From: Deltaproteobacteria bacterium
Lineage (GTDB): Bacteria > Desulfobacterota > Binatia > UBA9968
Length of the DNA: 32,286 nucleotides
Reading direction: 5' to 3'
Assembly (NCBI GenBank): GCA_023250495.1
Contig: JAHFAP010000012.1
Location: 1-32,286, forward strand
The translations under genes and the position numbers were made by a program. Position 1 is the first letter of the stretch. Every line of letters begins with the position of its first letter. This document shows positions 9,204-17,989 of this stretch, piece after piece. The notes beneath the pieces are model-generated. The model made no database searches. It saw nothing but the letters and a program-made list of their open reading frames with translations, and was not told where the DNA came from.

Positions 9204-9707
9204 TTATTCCACCACTACCAGGATCGCTCCCGCCTCCAACGCGTCGCCCGTCTGGACTTTCACCTCTTTCACCTCTCCATTAATCGGGCAGGGGACCTCG
9301 TTTTCCATCTTCATCGCCTCGACGATCACCAGCCCCTGCCCTCTCTCGACTTTATCTCCCTCGCTAACCAGCACGGCGATGACCCTACCCGGCATCGGCA
9401 CGGAGACTTGCTGCCGTCCCTGAAGCTGAATGCCCGACTGCAATCCGCCCAGGCGCATCCGTCTCTCATCCAACAGGTCGATATGGTAACTTCTCCCATC
9501 GACCAGGACCCGGTACTCGTCCTCCGAGATGTCCACATCCACCTCAAAGGAGCGGTTATCGACGATCAGCGAGTAGTTGGTCACCCCGGTCTTCTTTCCG
9601 TCCACCAAAAACTCGCTCCCGTCCACCGCGACGCGATAAAGAGATTTGCCGACCTCTTCGATCTCCACGGTGTAGCTTCTCTCCCCCAGCCTGGCGATAA
9701 AAGCCAT
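9204..9707 (-). CDS. Biotin carboxyl carrier protein of acyl-CoA carboxylase
   Basis: A 167-residue biotinyl carrier. The C-terminal lipoyl/biotinyl domain (about residues 98-167) has the target lysine Lys133 in EAMKMENE and the partner turn [12 protein letters not shown]. The N-terminal half (residues 1-85) is a beta-rich region like the linker domain found in propionyl-CoA carboxylase alpha chains, suggesting that this gene represents the detached C-terminal part of a PccA-type subunit. It follows the biotin carboxylase stop after only 14 nt, and GGGTTGAAGGG in that gap provides a ribosome-binding site. It carries CO2 between the two catalytic subunits encoded upstream. Confidence 0.93.
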   Translation of the reverse strand: MAFIARLGERSYTVEIEEVGKSLYRVAVDGSEFLVDGKKTGVTNYSLIVDNRSFEVDVDISEDEYRVLVDGRSYHIDLLDERRMRLGGLQSGIQLQGRQQVSVPMPGRVIAVLVSEGDKVERGQGLVIVEAMKMENEVPCPINGEVKEVKVQTGDALEAGAILVVVE

Positions 9708-9709
9708 AA

Positions 9710-9736
9710 CCCTTCAACCCCTTATCCCTTCGACCC
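9710..9736. repeat. CCCTTCAACCCCTTA-type pyrimidine-rich repeat
   Basis: This 27-nt stretch (CCCTTCAAC, then CCTTATCCCTTCGACCC) matches the two repeat units at 15034-15094. It covers the last codons of the biotin carboxylase gene and the spacer before the carrier gene, so it supplies both a C-terminus and a ribosome-binding site. Confidence 0.45.
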
Positions 9737-11257
9737 CCGTCCAGAAAATCCCGGGATCGATCGCAGCGATGCCCTTCTCCCGACGTCGCGCCATCGCGAC
9801 TTTTCCGCCACGCCCCTCTGCAGCATGCGCACGGCCCGCTCCTGCTCGCGGCGCAAGGCAGCGATCGCCGCCGAGGCGAGCGCGATATCCTTGTGCGGAA
9901 AGATCTCCTCCTTGCGCATGGTGCGGTACTCATCGTCGATGAATCCGGTATTGAACTCTCCGGCCATGAAGCGCGGGTGGCGCAAAATCCACTGGTGAAA
10001 GGGGATGTTGGTTTTAATCCCGCGAATCTGGTACTCGCGCAGGGCGCGGCGCATGCGCACGATCGCCTCGACCCGATCCTCTCCCCAGACGATGAGCTTG
10101 GCGATCATCGGGTCGTAGTGGATCGGCACCTCGGCGCCCTCGTAGACGCCGCAATCGTTGCGCACGCCGAGCCCCTCGGGCAGCCGCAGCCCCTCGATCT
10201 TGCCGGGGCAGGGCATGAAATCGTTCTCCGGGTCCTCCGCGTAGATGCGGCACTCGATGGCGTGGCCGGTGGGCTTGATGTGACGCTGGCGCCAGGGAAG
10301 ATAGGCGCCGGCCGCCACCTCGATCTGCGCCTTGACCAGATCGATCCCCACCACCCTCTCGGTCACGGCGTGCTCCACCTGCAGCCGCGTGTTCATCTCC
10401 AGGAAGTAGAAATTCATGTGCCGGTCGAGCAGAAACTCGAGCGTCCCGACGCCGACGTAGCGCACCGCGCGAGCGCCTTGAATCGCGATCCTGCCGATGT
10501 TGCGCTGCGCCCGGTAGTCGAGAGCCGGCGCGGGACATTCCTCGATGATCTTCTGGTGGCGCCGCTGGATCGAGCACTCGCGGTCGTAGAGGTGAATGAC
10601 CTTGCCATGCCGGTCGGCAAGGATTTGCACTTCGACGTGGCGCGGCCGGTCGAGATATCTTTCGATGTAAAGGCGGGAATCGCCGAACGAGGCGGCCGCC
10701 TCCGAGCGGACCGCGCGGAAGGCGGACGGGATCTCGCGGCTGGAGCGCACCAGACGCAGCCCCTTTCCTCCGCCCCCGGCCACCGCCTTTAACATAAAAG
10801 GATAGCCGACGCTCGCCGCAGCACTGGCAACCTCCTCTTCGGAGCTGAGAACCTCGGACCCGGGAACCACCGGGATGCCCGCGGCCTTCATGGTCGCGCG
10901 CGCCTTGACCTTGTCTCCCATCTCATCGATCACCCTAGGCGACGGGCCGATGAAAGTGATCCCGGCCTCACGACAGGCACGCGCAAACTCGCTGTTCTCG
11001 GCCAGGAAGCCGTAGCCGGGATGGACCGCGTCGGCGCCGCTCTTCTTGGCCACGTCGAGAACCCGGTCTATGGCGAGATAGCTCTGGGTGGAAGGGGATG
11101 GCCCGACCAGGTAGGCGTGGTCGGCATACTTCACGTGGAGGGATTCGCGGTCGGCCTCGGAATAGATTGCGACGGTCTCGATGTCGAGCTCGCGGCAGGC
11201 GCGCACGATGCGCACAGCGATCTCGCCGCGGTTGGCGATTAAAATGCGCTTGAACAT
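9722..11257 (-). CDS. accC: Biotin carboxylase subunit of acyl-CoA carboxylase
   Basis: ATP-dependent carboxylation of the carrier-bound biotin. The 511-residue protein begins with the biotin-carboxylase N-lobe signature MFKRILIANRGEIAVRI and VHPGYGFLAEN; the ATP-grasp glycine loop is KAVAGGGGKGLRLV; the active site is in DRECSIQRRHQKIIEECPAP and FLEMNTRLQVEHAVTE. Residues after about 455 are a short, poorly conserved tail ending in GRGSKG, coded by repeat DNA. With the separate carrier and PccB-like subunits it forms a three-part carboxylase of propionyl/acetyl-CoA type. AccC is the common annotation, but partnership with a PccB-type subunit makes propionyl-CoA (or a broader acyl-CoA) the likelier substrate. 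Confidence 0.93.
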   Translation of the reverse strand: MFKRILIANRGEIAVRIVRACRELDIETVAIYSEADRESLHVKYADHAYLVGPSPSTQSYLAIDRVLDVAKKSGADAVHPGYGFLAENSEFARACREAGITFIGPSPRVIDEMGDKVKARATMKAAGIPVVPGSEVLSSEEEVASAAASVGYPFMLKAVAGGGGKGLRLVRSSREIPSAFRAVRSEAAASFGDSRLYIERYLDRPRHVEVQILADRHGKVIHLYDRECSIQRRHQKIIEECPAPALDYRAQRNIGRIAIQGARAVRYVGVGTLEFLLDRHMNFYFLEMNTRLQVEHAVTERVVGIDLVKAQIEVAAGAYLPWRQRHIKPTGHAIECRIYAEDPENDFMPCPGKIEGLRLPEGLGVRNDCGVYEGAEVPIHYDPMIAKLIVWGEDRVEAIVRMRRALREYQIRGIKTNIPFHQWILRHPRFMAGEFNTGFIDDEYRTMRKEEIFPHKDIALASAAIAALRREQERAVRMLQRGVAEKSRWRDVGRRASLRSIPGFSGRGSKG

Positions 11258-11277
11258 AGGCTAGCGCTCAGCAATCA

Positions 11278-11334
11278 GCCTTCAGCTATCAGCTCCGGAT
11301 TCGGAATTCTTGTTTCTAGCTGAAAGCTGACGGC
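11278..11334. repeat. Inverted repeat of AGCTGAx heptamers in the carboxylase operon
   Basis: Arms at 11278-11294 and 11318-11334 match at 15 of 17 positions with a 23-nt loop. On the minus strand one arm and its flank read as four degenerate heptamers (AGCTGAT, AGCTGAA, GGCTGAT, TGCTGAG). It fills the 95-nt gap between the carboxyltransferase stop and the biotin carboxylase start, so it lies inside an mRNA and could stabilise or attenuate it. Confidence 0.5.
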
Positions 11335-11352
11335 TTCTTAGCTTCTTTGCTG

Positions 11353-12903
11353 TTAGAGCGGTATATTCCCATGCTTCTTGGGCGGGTTTTGATCCCGCTT
11401 GTTCTTCAGCATCTCCAGAGAGCGAATCAAGACCGGCCGCGTCTCCTCGGGATAGATCACCTGATCCACGTAGCCAAGCTCCGCAATCTTGAACGGGTTA
11501 GCGAAGGTCTCGCGGTAGCTCGCCGCCAATTCTTCCCTGGCCTTCTCCGGATCCGCGGCCTTCTCCAACGCCTCGCGAAAGACGATACTGATCGCCCCCT
11601 CGGGCCCCATGACCGCGATCTCTCCGGTCGGGTAAACCAGATTGATGTCTCCCCTCAGATGCTTGCTCGACATCACGATGTAGCCGCCGCCGTAGGCCTT
11701 GCGCGTGATCACAGTGATCTTGGGAACGGTAGCCTCGGCGTAAGCGTAGAGGAGTTTCGCGCCGTGACGGATGATGCCGTTAAACTCCTGCGCGGTTCCG
11801 GGCAAGAAGCCCGGCACGTCAACGAAGGTCACCAGAGGGATGTTGAAGCAGTCGCAAAACCGGATAAAGCGGGCCGCCTTGACTGACGCGTCGATATCCA
11901 GGCAGCCTGCCAGGTGCGCCGGCTGATTGGCCACCAGGCCGACTGATCGTCCTCCCAATCGGGCAAAGCCGATCACGATATTGGGAGCAAAATCGCGCTG
12001 CACCTCGTAGAAATATCCTTCGTCCACCACAGCCCCGATCAGCTCCTTCATGTCGTAGGGGCGGTTCGGGTTATCCGGGACAAGATCCCTCAGCCGTCGG
12101 TCCTCCCGCGATGGGTCGTCGTCGGTCGGATGGAACGGCGGCTCCTCCTGGTTGTTGCTGGGTATGAACCCCATAAGCTCACGGATCATCAGCAGACATT
12201 CCTTCTCGCCCTCCGTGGAAAAGTGGGCCACTCCACTCTTGGCGTTGTGCGTTTCAGCGCCTCCCAAATCCTCCTTGGTGACCTCCTCGTGGGTCACCGC
12301 CTTGATGACGTCCGGGCCGGTGATGAACATGTAGCTGTTGGTCTTCAGCATGAAGATGAAGTCGGTGATGGCCGGGGAATAGACCGCGCCTCCGGCGCAA
12401 GGCCCCATGATGGCGGAGATCTGCGGCACCACCCCGGAGGCCAGCACGTTGCGCAGGAAGATGTCCGCATAGCCTGCCAGGCTTGCTACCCCTTCCTGAA
12501 TCCGCGCCCCTCCCGAGTCGTTGATCCCGATGATCGGCGCGCCGTTCTTTACGGCCAGCTCCATCACCTTGCAGATCTTCTCCGCCACCACCCCGCTCAA
12601 ACTGCCGCCGAAGACCGTGAAATCTTGCGCGTAGACGTAGACCAGCCTGCCATCTATAGTCCCATAGCCGGTGACCACCGCGTCCCCCGGAATCTTTTTC
12701 TTGTCCATGTCGAAGTCCGCGCAGGTGTGGGTGCGCATGCGGTCCATTTCGACGAAGCTGCCGTGGTCGAGAAGGATGTCGAGCCGCTCGCGCGCCAGGA
12801 GCTTTCCCTGCTCATGCTGGCGGCGAATCCTATCCTCGCCGCCGGCTTCATCTGCCTGCCGGTTCAACTCCTTGAGCCTTTCGAGGTTCTCCTTCAAAGC
12901 CAT
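11353..12903 (-). CDS. pccB: Acyl-CoA (propionyl-CoA type) carboxylase carboxyltransferase subunit
   Basis: Transfers the carboxyl group from carboxybiotin to an acyl-CoA. The 516-residue protein has both crotonase-like halves of the PccB/MmdA family: [33 protein letters not shown] and [16 protein letters not shown] in the N-terminal domain; [33 protein letters not shown] and the terminal KKHGNIPL in the C-terminal one. The start is ATG 12903 ([14 protein letters not shown]), chosen over an in-frame ATG 45 nt earlier because it fits the family N-terminus and has TAGGAGA upstream. It is the first gene of a leftward operon behind the promoter at 12947. Acetyl- or other acyl-CoA substrates cannot be excluded. 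Confidence 0.94.
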   Translation of the reverse strand: MALKENLERLKELNRQADEAGGEDRIRRQHEQGKLLARERLDILLDHGSFVEMDRMRTHTCADFDMDKKKIPGDAVVTGYGTIDGRLVYVYAQDFTVFGGSLSGVVAEKICKVMELAVKNGAPIIGINDSGGARIQEGVASLAGYADIFLRNVLASGVVPQISAIMGPCAGGAVYSPAITDFIFMLKTNSYMFITGPDVIKAVTHEEVTKEDLGGAETHNAKSGVAHFSTEGEKECLLMIRELMGFIPSNNQEEPPFHPTDDDPSREDRRLRDLVPDNPNRPYDMKELIGAVVDEGYFYEVQRDFAPNIVIGFARLGGRSVGLVANQPAHLAGCLDIDASVKAARFIRFCDCFNIPLVTFVDVPGFLPGTAQEFNGIIRHGAKLLYAYAEATVPKITVITRKAYGGGYIVMSSKHLRGDINLVYPTGEIAVMGPEGAISIVFREALEKAADPEKAREELAASYRETFANPFKIAELGYVDQVIYPEETRPVLIRSLEMLKNKRDQNPPKKHGNIPL

Positions 12904-12946
12904 GAAAACGTTTTCTCCTACGGCACAGAGATCGCCAAGTTCGGGC

Positions 12947-12974
12947 ATAATAACAAACGAGCCTCATCTGTCAA
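12947..12974 (-). promoter_or_regulatory. Sigma70-type promoter of the acyl-CoA carboxylase operon
   Basis: A perfect -35 TTGACA (12974-12969) and a near-consensus -10 TATTAT (12952-12947) are separated by 16 nt on the minus strand. The start point would be near 12940, leaving about 37 nt of leader with TAGGAGA before the carboxyltransferase ATG. Confidence 0.7.
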
Positions 12975-13046
12975 CACAAAGGCCCATTCGCCATCGGGGG
13001 CCGCCTTGATGTTCCATAGTGAAATTGCTAGGTTAGCCTTCTTCAC

Positions 13047-14180
13047 ATGAGCAAATCCAAAGAATCGCTGCTGATCGTTTCCGCGAGCGAGGGGGACGCC
13101 AACATGCTTTACGCGACGGCGTTCTTCGCGCCGGACCCGTTCGTGTTCTTTAAGCATCGGGGTAGAAAATACATGGTGATGAGCGACCTGGAGATCGACC
13201 GGGCCAAGAAACAGGCGGAGGTGGACCACGTCCTGTCGCTCTCCCTTTACCACTCCGAACTCAGAAAGAACGGTAAACAAAACCCGACCACGGCTGATCT
13301 CCTGGAGCGAATCTTCCGCGAGAAGCGGATGAACCGCGTCGCCGTTCCAGCCAATTTTCCGACGCTACTGGCTGACGAGCTAAGGGCCAGGAGGTTCGTC
13401 CTGCAGGTAAGACAGGACCCGTTCTTTCCGGAACGCGAAAGAAAGAGGGCTGACGAGGTCCGCAAGATCCGCGACTCCCTACGGGTAGCTGAACTGGGGC
13501 TGGAGGCCGGCATCCAGACCCTCAAGAGAGCGAGGATCGGTCGCGACCGCGACCTTTATATAAGCGGCTCCCGGCTAACCTCTGAGAGGCTGAAAACTAT
13601 CGTCAACACCTCCATCATGGCTCAGGGCTGGGTGCCGAGCCACACGATCATCTCCTCCGGCGACCAGTGCTGCGACCCACATCATGAGGGCAGCGGCTCG
13701 ATCAAGGCGCACAGCTCCATTATTTTTGACATCTTTCCCCGCTCGCAGAAGACCGGCTACTTCGGCGATCTGAGCCGCACCGTCGTGCGCGGCCGCGCCT
13801 CCGAGCGCCTCAAGGAAGCCTACGGTACGGTCCAAGCCGGGCAGGAAGTCGCCTATCGCATGATTCGCCACGGCGCGAACGGCAAAGAGATCCACCAGAA
13901 AATCCTCGCCCTGTTCGAACAGAGAGGATTTCCAACCGGCAAGATCGGCGGTCGGATGCAGGGCTTTTTTCACGGCACAGGGCACGGCCTGGGCCTGGAT
14001 ATCCACGAGCCGCCGCGCATCTCTCCCAGCGGGGCCATACTGCGCGCTGGCCACGTGGTCACGGTCGAGCCCGGGCTCTATTACATCGGAATGGGCGGCG
14101 TGCGCCTGGAGGATGTCGTCCTGGTCACGAAAAATGGCAACCGTAATCTCACGCGCGCTCCCCAGTTCTTGGAAATATAG
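13047..14180 (+). CDS. M24-family metallopeptidase (Xaa-Pro peptidase-like)
   Basis: A 377-residue two-domain protein: a creatinase-like N-terminal domain (about 1-130) and a C-terminal pita-bread peptidase domain. All five dimetal ligands of family M24 are present: Asp228 (IIFDIFPR), Asp241 (FGDLSRT), His313 (GTGHGLGLDIHE), Glu341 (VEPGLYY) and Glu355 (RLEDVV). It should remove N-terminal residues from Xaa-Pro peptides or act as a related aminopeptidase; specificity cannot be read from sequence. ATG 13047 is the only reasonable start. The downstream methyltransferase gene starts 8 nt after its stop, so the two are probably co-transcribed. Confidence 0.92.
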   Translation: MSKSKESLLIVSASEGDANMLYATAFFAPDPFVFFKHRGRKYMVMSDLEIDRAKKQAEVDHVLSLSLYHSELRKNGKQNPTTADLLERIFREKRMNRVAVPANFPTLLADELRARRFVLQVRQDPFFPERERKRADEVRKIRDSLRVAELGLEAGIQTLKRARIGRDRDLYISGSRLTSERLKTIVNTSIMAQGWVPSHTIISSGDQCCDPHHEGSGSIKAHSSIIFDIFPRSQKTGYFGDLSRTVVRGRASERLKEAYGTVQAGQEVAYRMIRHGANGKEIHQKILALFEQRGFPTGKIGGRMQGFFHGTGHGLGLDIHEPPRISPSGAILRAGHVVTVEPGLYYIGMGGVRLEDVVLVTKNGNRNLTRAPQFLEI

Positions 14181-14187
14181 CTGCACT

Positions 14188-15048
14188 ATGCGCAAGCCTT
14201 TCCTAGATGCCCTAGCTGAAGAGATCCTTCTCGCTGACGGCGCCATGGGGACGGAGATCTACTCCCAAGGCCTTGCTGCCTACCGCTGTCCCTGGGAACT
14301 TAACCTCTCCGCGCCGGAACAGATTCGCGCGATTCACCAGGCCTATCTTGCAGCCGGCGCAAAGCTCATCGAGACCAACACCTTCGGCGCGAACAGCATA
14401 AGCCTTTCGCGCCACGGGCTGGAGAAGAAAATGCGCGAGATCAATCTACGAGGGGCCGAGATCGCGCATGCGGCGAGCCGGGGAAAAGCCTATGCGGCCG
14501 GCTCTGTGGGGCCAGTCGGTCGCAAGATAGCGAGCAACTCTGAGCGCTACGCCGTATTTTTTTCCCAGATCGAGGCCTTGAGGGACGGCGGGGTGGAGCT
14601 GATCATCCTGGAAACCTTCTCCGACCTCGAAGAAGCGGAGATCGCCTGCCGGGCGGCGCGCGAGGCAGCGCGGCTGCCTCTGGTTCTGCAATTCTCCTTT
14701 CACGCTATGGACAGCGGCGCCGGACCGACGCCTGAGAAGGCCTCGAAGGCTGCGGAGAACTGGGGCGTGGATGTGGTCGGATCTAACTGCAACAGCGGCC
14801 CTGAAGAGACCCTGCAATGCATCAAGCGGATGGCCGGGATCACTTCTCTCAAGCTCTCCGCCATGCCGAGCGCCGGACTACCCAAGGTTGTCGAGGGCCG
14901 GACTTGTTATCCGGTCTCGCCGGGGTCGATGGCAGAGTTTGCCCGCAGCTTGGTCCAGGCAGGCGTGTCGCTCATCGGCGGCTGCTGCGGCACCACGCCC
15001 GCCATGATCCAGGAAATGAACCAGGCCCTTAGACCCTTCAACTCTTAA
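14188..15048 (+). CDS. Homocysteine S-methyltransferase family protein
   Basis: A 286-residue TIM-barrel enzyme equivalent to the homocysteine-binding module of MetH and to the stand-alone MmuM group. The zinc ligands are all present: Cys201 in GSNCNSGP, and Cys266/Cys267 in GGCCGTTP. Other landmarks are LADGAMGTEI at the start and AGAKLIETNTFGAN. Expected reaction: transfer of a methyl group from a donor such as S-methylmethionine, SAM or a corrinoid to homocysteine, giving methionine. No cobalamin or folate module is attached, so the donor is unknown. Start at ATG 14188; an earlier in-frame ATG lies inside the peptidase gene. The 3' end runs into the CCCTTCAAC repeats. Confidence 0.9.
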   Translation: MRKPFLDALAEEILLADGAMGTEIYSQGLAAYRCPWELNLSAPEQIRAIHQAYLAAGAKLIETNTFGANSISLSRHGLEKKMREINLRGAEIAHAASRGKAYAAGSVGPVGRKIASNSERYAVFFSQIEALRDGGVELIILETFSDLEEAEIACRAAREAARLPLVLQFSFHAMDSGAGPTPEKASKAAENWGVDVVGSNCNSGPEETLQCIKRMAGITSLKLSAMPSAGLPKVVEGRTCYPVSPGSMAEFARSLVQAGVSLIGGCCGTTPAMIQEMNQALRPFNS

Positions 15049-15094
15049 ACCCTTTAACTTCTGTGATCCCTTCAACCCTTAAACTTTCTAACTT
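15034..15094. repeat. Direct repeat of CCCTTCAAC-type units
   Basis: Two 27-nt units (15034-15060 and 15068-15094) match at about 23 positions with a 34-nt period. They span the last codons of the methyltransferase gene, the intergenic gap and the first codons of the phosphodiesterase gene. A third copy is at 9710. Confidence 0.55.
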
Positions 15095-15887
15095 TTTTTC
15101 CGGTCCGACGCCCAGGATCCTCGGCCACCGGGGCGCCGCGGGAGAGGCGCCGGAAAACACGCTGGTCTCCTTTCAGCGGGCACTCGCTGACGGAGCCGGC
15201 TTCATCGAGTTGGATGTCCGCGGCAGCGCCGACGGTAAGGTGGTCATCATCCATGACGCCACCGTGGGGAGGACCACCAACGGCCGCGGCCGAGTGAGCC
15301 GGCTGAGTCTCAGGGAGCTTAAGCGACTCGACGCCGGCTATTGGTTTACCAGCGATGGGGGCGCAACCTATCCCTATCGCGGGCAGCGGGTCGAGATTCC
15401 AACTCTGGCCGAGCTACTCTCTATCCTTCCGCAAATCAGGGCTATTATCGAGATCAAGCAGTGGCGGCCGCCGATAGTAAAAAAGGTGATCGAGGCGGTA
15501 TGCCGGGCAGGCAAAGAACGCGACGTCCTCCTGGCTACTGAGAAGAACCGAATCATGAGGGAAATCCGCGCGGAGATCAGCGACAACGATCCGCCCATCG
15601 CCACGGGATTTTCCTACGGAGAGGTGGCAAGCTTCATGGCGTGGCTCGCAGGAAATCGGCGGGAGGTGTATCGACCGCCGGGCCAGGCGATGCAGTTGCC
15701 GTGTGAATTCGCCGGCATGACGCTGGTCAGCGGGCAGACGCTCGAAGCAGCGCACAAGCTGGGAGTCGAACTGTTTGTCTGGACCATTAACGACCCGGCG
15801 GAGATGGAGCGGCTGCTGAGACTGGGAGTGGACGGGATCATCACCGACTATCCGGGCCGCTTGCGCGCCCTGGTCGCCGGAAGGTAA
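15063..15887 (+). CDS. Glycerophosphodiester phosphodiesterase
   Basis: Hydrolyses glycerophosphodiesters to glycerol-3-phosphate and an alcohol. The 274-residue TIM barrel has the GDPD signature: His22 in LGHRGAAGEAPENT, Glu49 and Asp51 in FIELDVRG, His64 in VIIHDATVGRTTNG, IIEIKQW for the distal glutamate, and the C-terminal VWTINDPAEM and GVDGIITDYPGR. No signal peptide is evident, so it is probably cytoplasmic. The only plausible start is GTG 15063; the first ten or so codons (MIPSTLKLSN) are translated repeat DNA and precede the family's normal beginning (RILGHRG). Confidence 0.91.
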   Translation: MIPSTLKLSNFFSGPTPRILGHRGAAGEAPENTLVSFQRALADGAGFIELDVRGSADGKVVIIHDATVGRTTNGRGRVSRLSLRELKRLDAGYWFTSDGGATYPYRGQRVEIPTLAELLSILPQIRAIIEIKQWRPPIVKKVIEAVCRAGKERDVLLATEKNRIMREIRAEISDNDPPIATGFSYGEVASFMAWLAGNRREVYRPPGQAMQLPCEFAGMTLVSGQTLEAAHKLGVELFVWTINDPAEMERLLRLGVDGIITDYPGRLRALVAGR

Positions 15888-15931
15888 AATAAATCTTTTC
15901 TCTGCGGATGAAACAGGTAAAATAGTCTGCC

Positions 15932-17164
15932 ATGGCTCCGATAGTAACGTCGGGAGGGGCGGCGCTCAATAAAAGGCAGACGATCATCATCCTGCAATGG
16001 CTGGTGACCATCGTCTCCTCCTATCTCATGCTTTTCAGCAAAGGAGAGGTCGTTGGACACCCCTGGTCTTACAGCCTGGTCCTCCTCTTTCTGATCAGCG
16101 CGCTGGTTTTGTACCGCCTTCCTGCCGCGCTCTTTCAGCATCGCCATTTCGACTCGATCCTGCTTGTCGCTGATACCGTTCTCATCTCGGCTGCGATCTA
16201 CCAGAATCGCGGCGGGCCCTGGGATCTGTTCCTCCTCTACTTTTTTGTTCTCTTTCTTGCGGCGGTCGGCGAGAGCCAGCTCAGGCTCGTGCTGGGATTT
16301 GTCGTCATCAGCCTGGTTTATCTCGGCTTCCTGCTCCACGAGGGCAAGGGGTTGGCTGAGATCGGCACCGATTTCCTTGTCCGCATCGCCTTCCTCTTCG
16401 GGGTCTCGGTCCTCTACGGCTATCTTTCAGAAAACGCCAGAAAAGAAAAAATCCGGGCGGAGACTGCCGTGCAGCATGAGAGGCTCAAGATGGATTTGGT
16501 TGCGGCGCTGGCCCATGACATCAAAAACCCCCTCGGCATTATCATGTCGTACGCGGAGCTTATCATGGACCAGATTACCGGGCGGAGCGAAGAGAAAAGC
16601 AAACTCGATATCCTGGGGCGCATTCAAGAGAACGCCCAGAGAATCGTCAATTTGGTCACCGGTTTTCTCGAGGCCAGCAAGGCCGAGGCGGGCAAGCTCG
16701 AAATCGCCCACAGGCCGGTGTTGGTCAACAACCTACTCAAGGAGGTCGCGCGCCAGCAGCAATCTGACCTGGCGAAAAAAGGGCTCATGCTGGAGTTTAA
16801 CCTGGATGAGAAGCTGCCGGAGCTCCTCGGCGACGAGACCCAGCTCGAACGGGTCTTCTGGAACCTGATCGGCAACGCGATCAAGTTCACTCCGGCAGGT
16901 GGCAAGATCCTGGTCAGCTCGAGGCGCGTTGACGGCCATGTCTGCGTGAGCATTCGCGATACGGGGATAGGCATCCCGCGCGACGAGGTGTCGCTGCTCT
17001 TCTCGCAGTTCAGGCGCTTGAAGGGGTCGGCCGGGATCGAAGGGACGGGCCTCGGCCTATTCATCGTCAAGACGATTGTCGAGGCCCACAAGGGCACAGT
17101 CCAAGTCGAGAGTGTGGACGGGCAAGGATCCACTTTCACCGTCCGTGTTCCCATCCGCATTTAG
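15932..17164 (+). CDS. Membrane sensor histidine kinase
   Basis: A 410-residue kinase. About six hydrophobic segments occupy residues 15-165 with little periplasmic sequence, so the sensor is probably intramembrane. The HisKA domain has the phospho-acceptor His195 in LAHDIKNPLG. The ATP-binding domain has the N box (FWNLIGNAIKF), G1 (RDTGIGIP) and G2 (GTGLGLFIVK). No PAS or HAMP domain is recognisable, and no response regulator is encoded next to it, so its partner must lie elsewhere. It is followed after 16 nt by the HEAT-repeat gene. The stimulus is unknown. Confidence 0.92.
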   Translation: MAPIVTSGGAALNKRQTIIILQWLVTIVSSYLMLFSKGEVVGHPWSYSLVLLFLISALVLYRLPAALFQHRHFDSILLVADTVLISAAIYQNRGGPWDLFLLYFFVLFLAAVGESQLRLVLGFVVISLVYLGFLLHEGKGLAEIGTDFLVRIAFLFGVSVLYGYLSENARKEKIRAETAVQHERLKMDLVAALAHDIKNPLGIIMSYAELIMDQITGRSEEKSKLDILGRIQENAQRIVNLVTGFLEASKAEAGKLEIAHRPVLVNNLLKEVARQQQSDLAKKGLMLEFNLDEKLPELLGDETQLERVFWNLIGNAIKFTPAGGKILVSSRRVDGHVCVSIRDTGIGIPRDEVSLLFSQFRRLKGSAGIEGTGLGLFIVKTIVEAHKGTVQVESVDGQGSTFTVRVPIRI

Positions 17165-17180
17165 TCTCCGTCCCAGACTG

Positions 17181-17909
17181 ATGGACAAAGAGCCGGAAAA
17201 AATCGCCTCGCTGATCAAGTCTCTGAATCATCCCGATAAGAAGGTGATCCGCAAGGCCGTTGACGCGCTGATCTCCATTGCCGCCCGCATGCCGTTGCTG
17301 GCCGACAAACTCAACGAGCTCTTGAACGACACTCCAGCAGAAAAGCGTTGGCCCATTGCTTATGTGTTAGCTCATATCTCGTGCGCTTCACTCTCATCCC
17401 TCAAGATCCTGACAGAAACGCTGGGCAACAGCGATCCAGACATCCGCTGGGCCGTGGCCCTGCTGCTGGTCCGCCTGGCAAAACAATCCAATCCCGGCGT
17501 TGCTGCGCACCTGGTTGACCTTCTCAAGTCCGGGCGGCCGACGCAGAGACGGATGGCAGTTTACTGCTTGCGCGACATCGGCGCGCAAGACACCTCCTCC
17601 CGCCAGGCGCTGCTCGATGCGTTACATGATCCCGACCCATTGGTCCGCGTCGCCGCAGTGACGAGTCTCAAGGCCCGCCCCGAGATTGGCGCAAGCGCGT
17701 TGGATCACCTGCTGCGATTCGTTCTGGCGGATCCGGATTCGCGCGTGCGCGCCAGCGCCGCCCTCGCCCTCGCACACTTGGGCGCGCCCACCGACCCAGT
17801 CCGTCGGGCGTTGAGGGACGCCAGCGAGAGCGCAGACACGCGGCTCAGCAAGGCGGCGCGCGCCGCGCTGGCCTTATTAGAAAAAAAAGGGCCCACCCTA
17901 CCTGAATAG
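17181..17909 (+). CDS. HEAT-repeat protein
   Basis: A 242-residue, all-helical protein with at least five HEAT-like units, for example LGNSDPDIRWAVALLLVRLA, KSGRPTQRRMAVYCLRDIG and HDPDPLVRVAAVTSLKAR, followed by DPDSRVRASAALALAHLG. The recurrent DPDxxVRxxAxxAL pattern is that of PBS-lyase/HEAT scaffolds, which bind proteins and have no catalytic residues. ATG 17181 is chosen because the longer frame lies within the kinase gene. Its position right after the kinase suggests a partner or adaptor for that kinase. The stop codon lies inside the loop of the minus-strand terminator at 17881. Confidence 0.85.
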   Translation: MDKEPEKIASLIKSLNHPDKKVIRKAVDALISIAARMPLLADKLNELLNDTPAEKRWPIAYVLAHISCASLSSLKILTETLGNSDPDIRWAVALLLVRLAKQSNPGVAAHLVDLLKSGRPTQRRMAVYCLRDIGAQDTSSRQALLDALHDPDPLVRVAAVTSLKARPEIGASALDHLLRFVLADPDSRVRASAALALAHLGAPTDPVRRALRDASESADTRLSKAARAALALLEKKGPTLPE

Positions 17910-17924
17910 TGGAGGGCGGGCCCT
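17881..17924 (-). terminator. Intrinsic terminator with T8 tract (minus strand)
   Basis: GGGCCCACCCT (17889-17899) pairs with AGGGCGGGCCC (17913-17923) with one A-C mismatch and a 13-nt loop. On the minus strand the hairpin is followed by eight T residues, the complement of A 17881-17888, so it would stop leftward transcripts from the micro-ORF or pgeF. It overlaps the end of the convergent HEAT gene. Confidence 0.8.
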
Positions 17925-17945
17925 CGGTGGACTGAGGGGATTGAC

Positions 17946-17989
17946 AGGCCCTAAGCCTGAACCCCCGTCAGAGATTCAGCTCAGAGCCT
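17946..17989 (-). other. RNA stem-loop overlapping the micro-ORF stop codon
   Basis: In the minus-strand RNA, TGAGCTGAA (17983-17975) pairs with TTCAGGCTTA (17961-17952) as nine pairs, one of them a G-U wobble, with one bulged G. An outer AGGC/GCCT stem closes across a two-by-two internal loop. The hairpin begins at the stop codon of the 14-residue ORF, so translating ribosomes would disturb it. Confidence 0.45.

Noticed and set aside
9893-10792. Long plus-strand open frame of about 299 codons opposite the biotin carboxylase gene
   Set aside because: It mirrors a well-conserved gene in a GC-rich region, has no family motifs and no start signals. Antisense open frames of this kind are expected from codon bias.
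12130-13050. Plus-strand open frame of about 306 codons opposite the carboxyltransferase gene
   Set aside because: Same reason: low-complexity His/Asp/Arg-rich translation without domain signatures, on the antisense strand of pccB.
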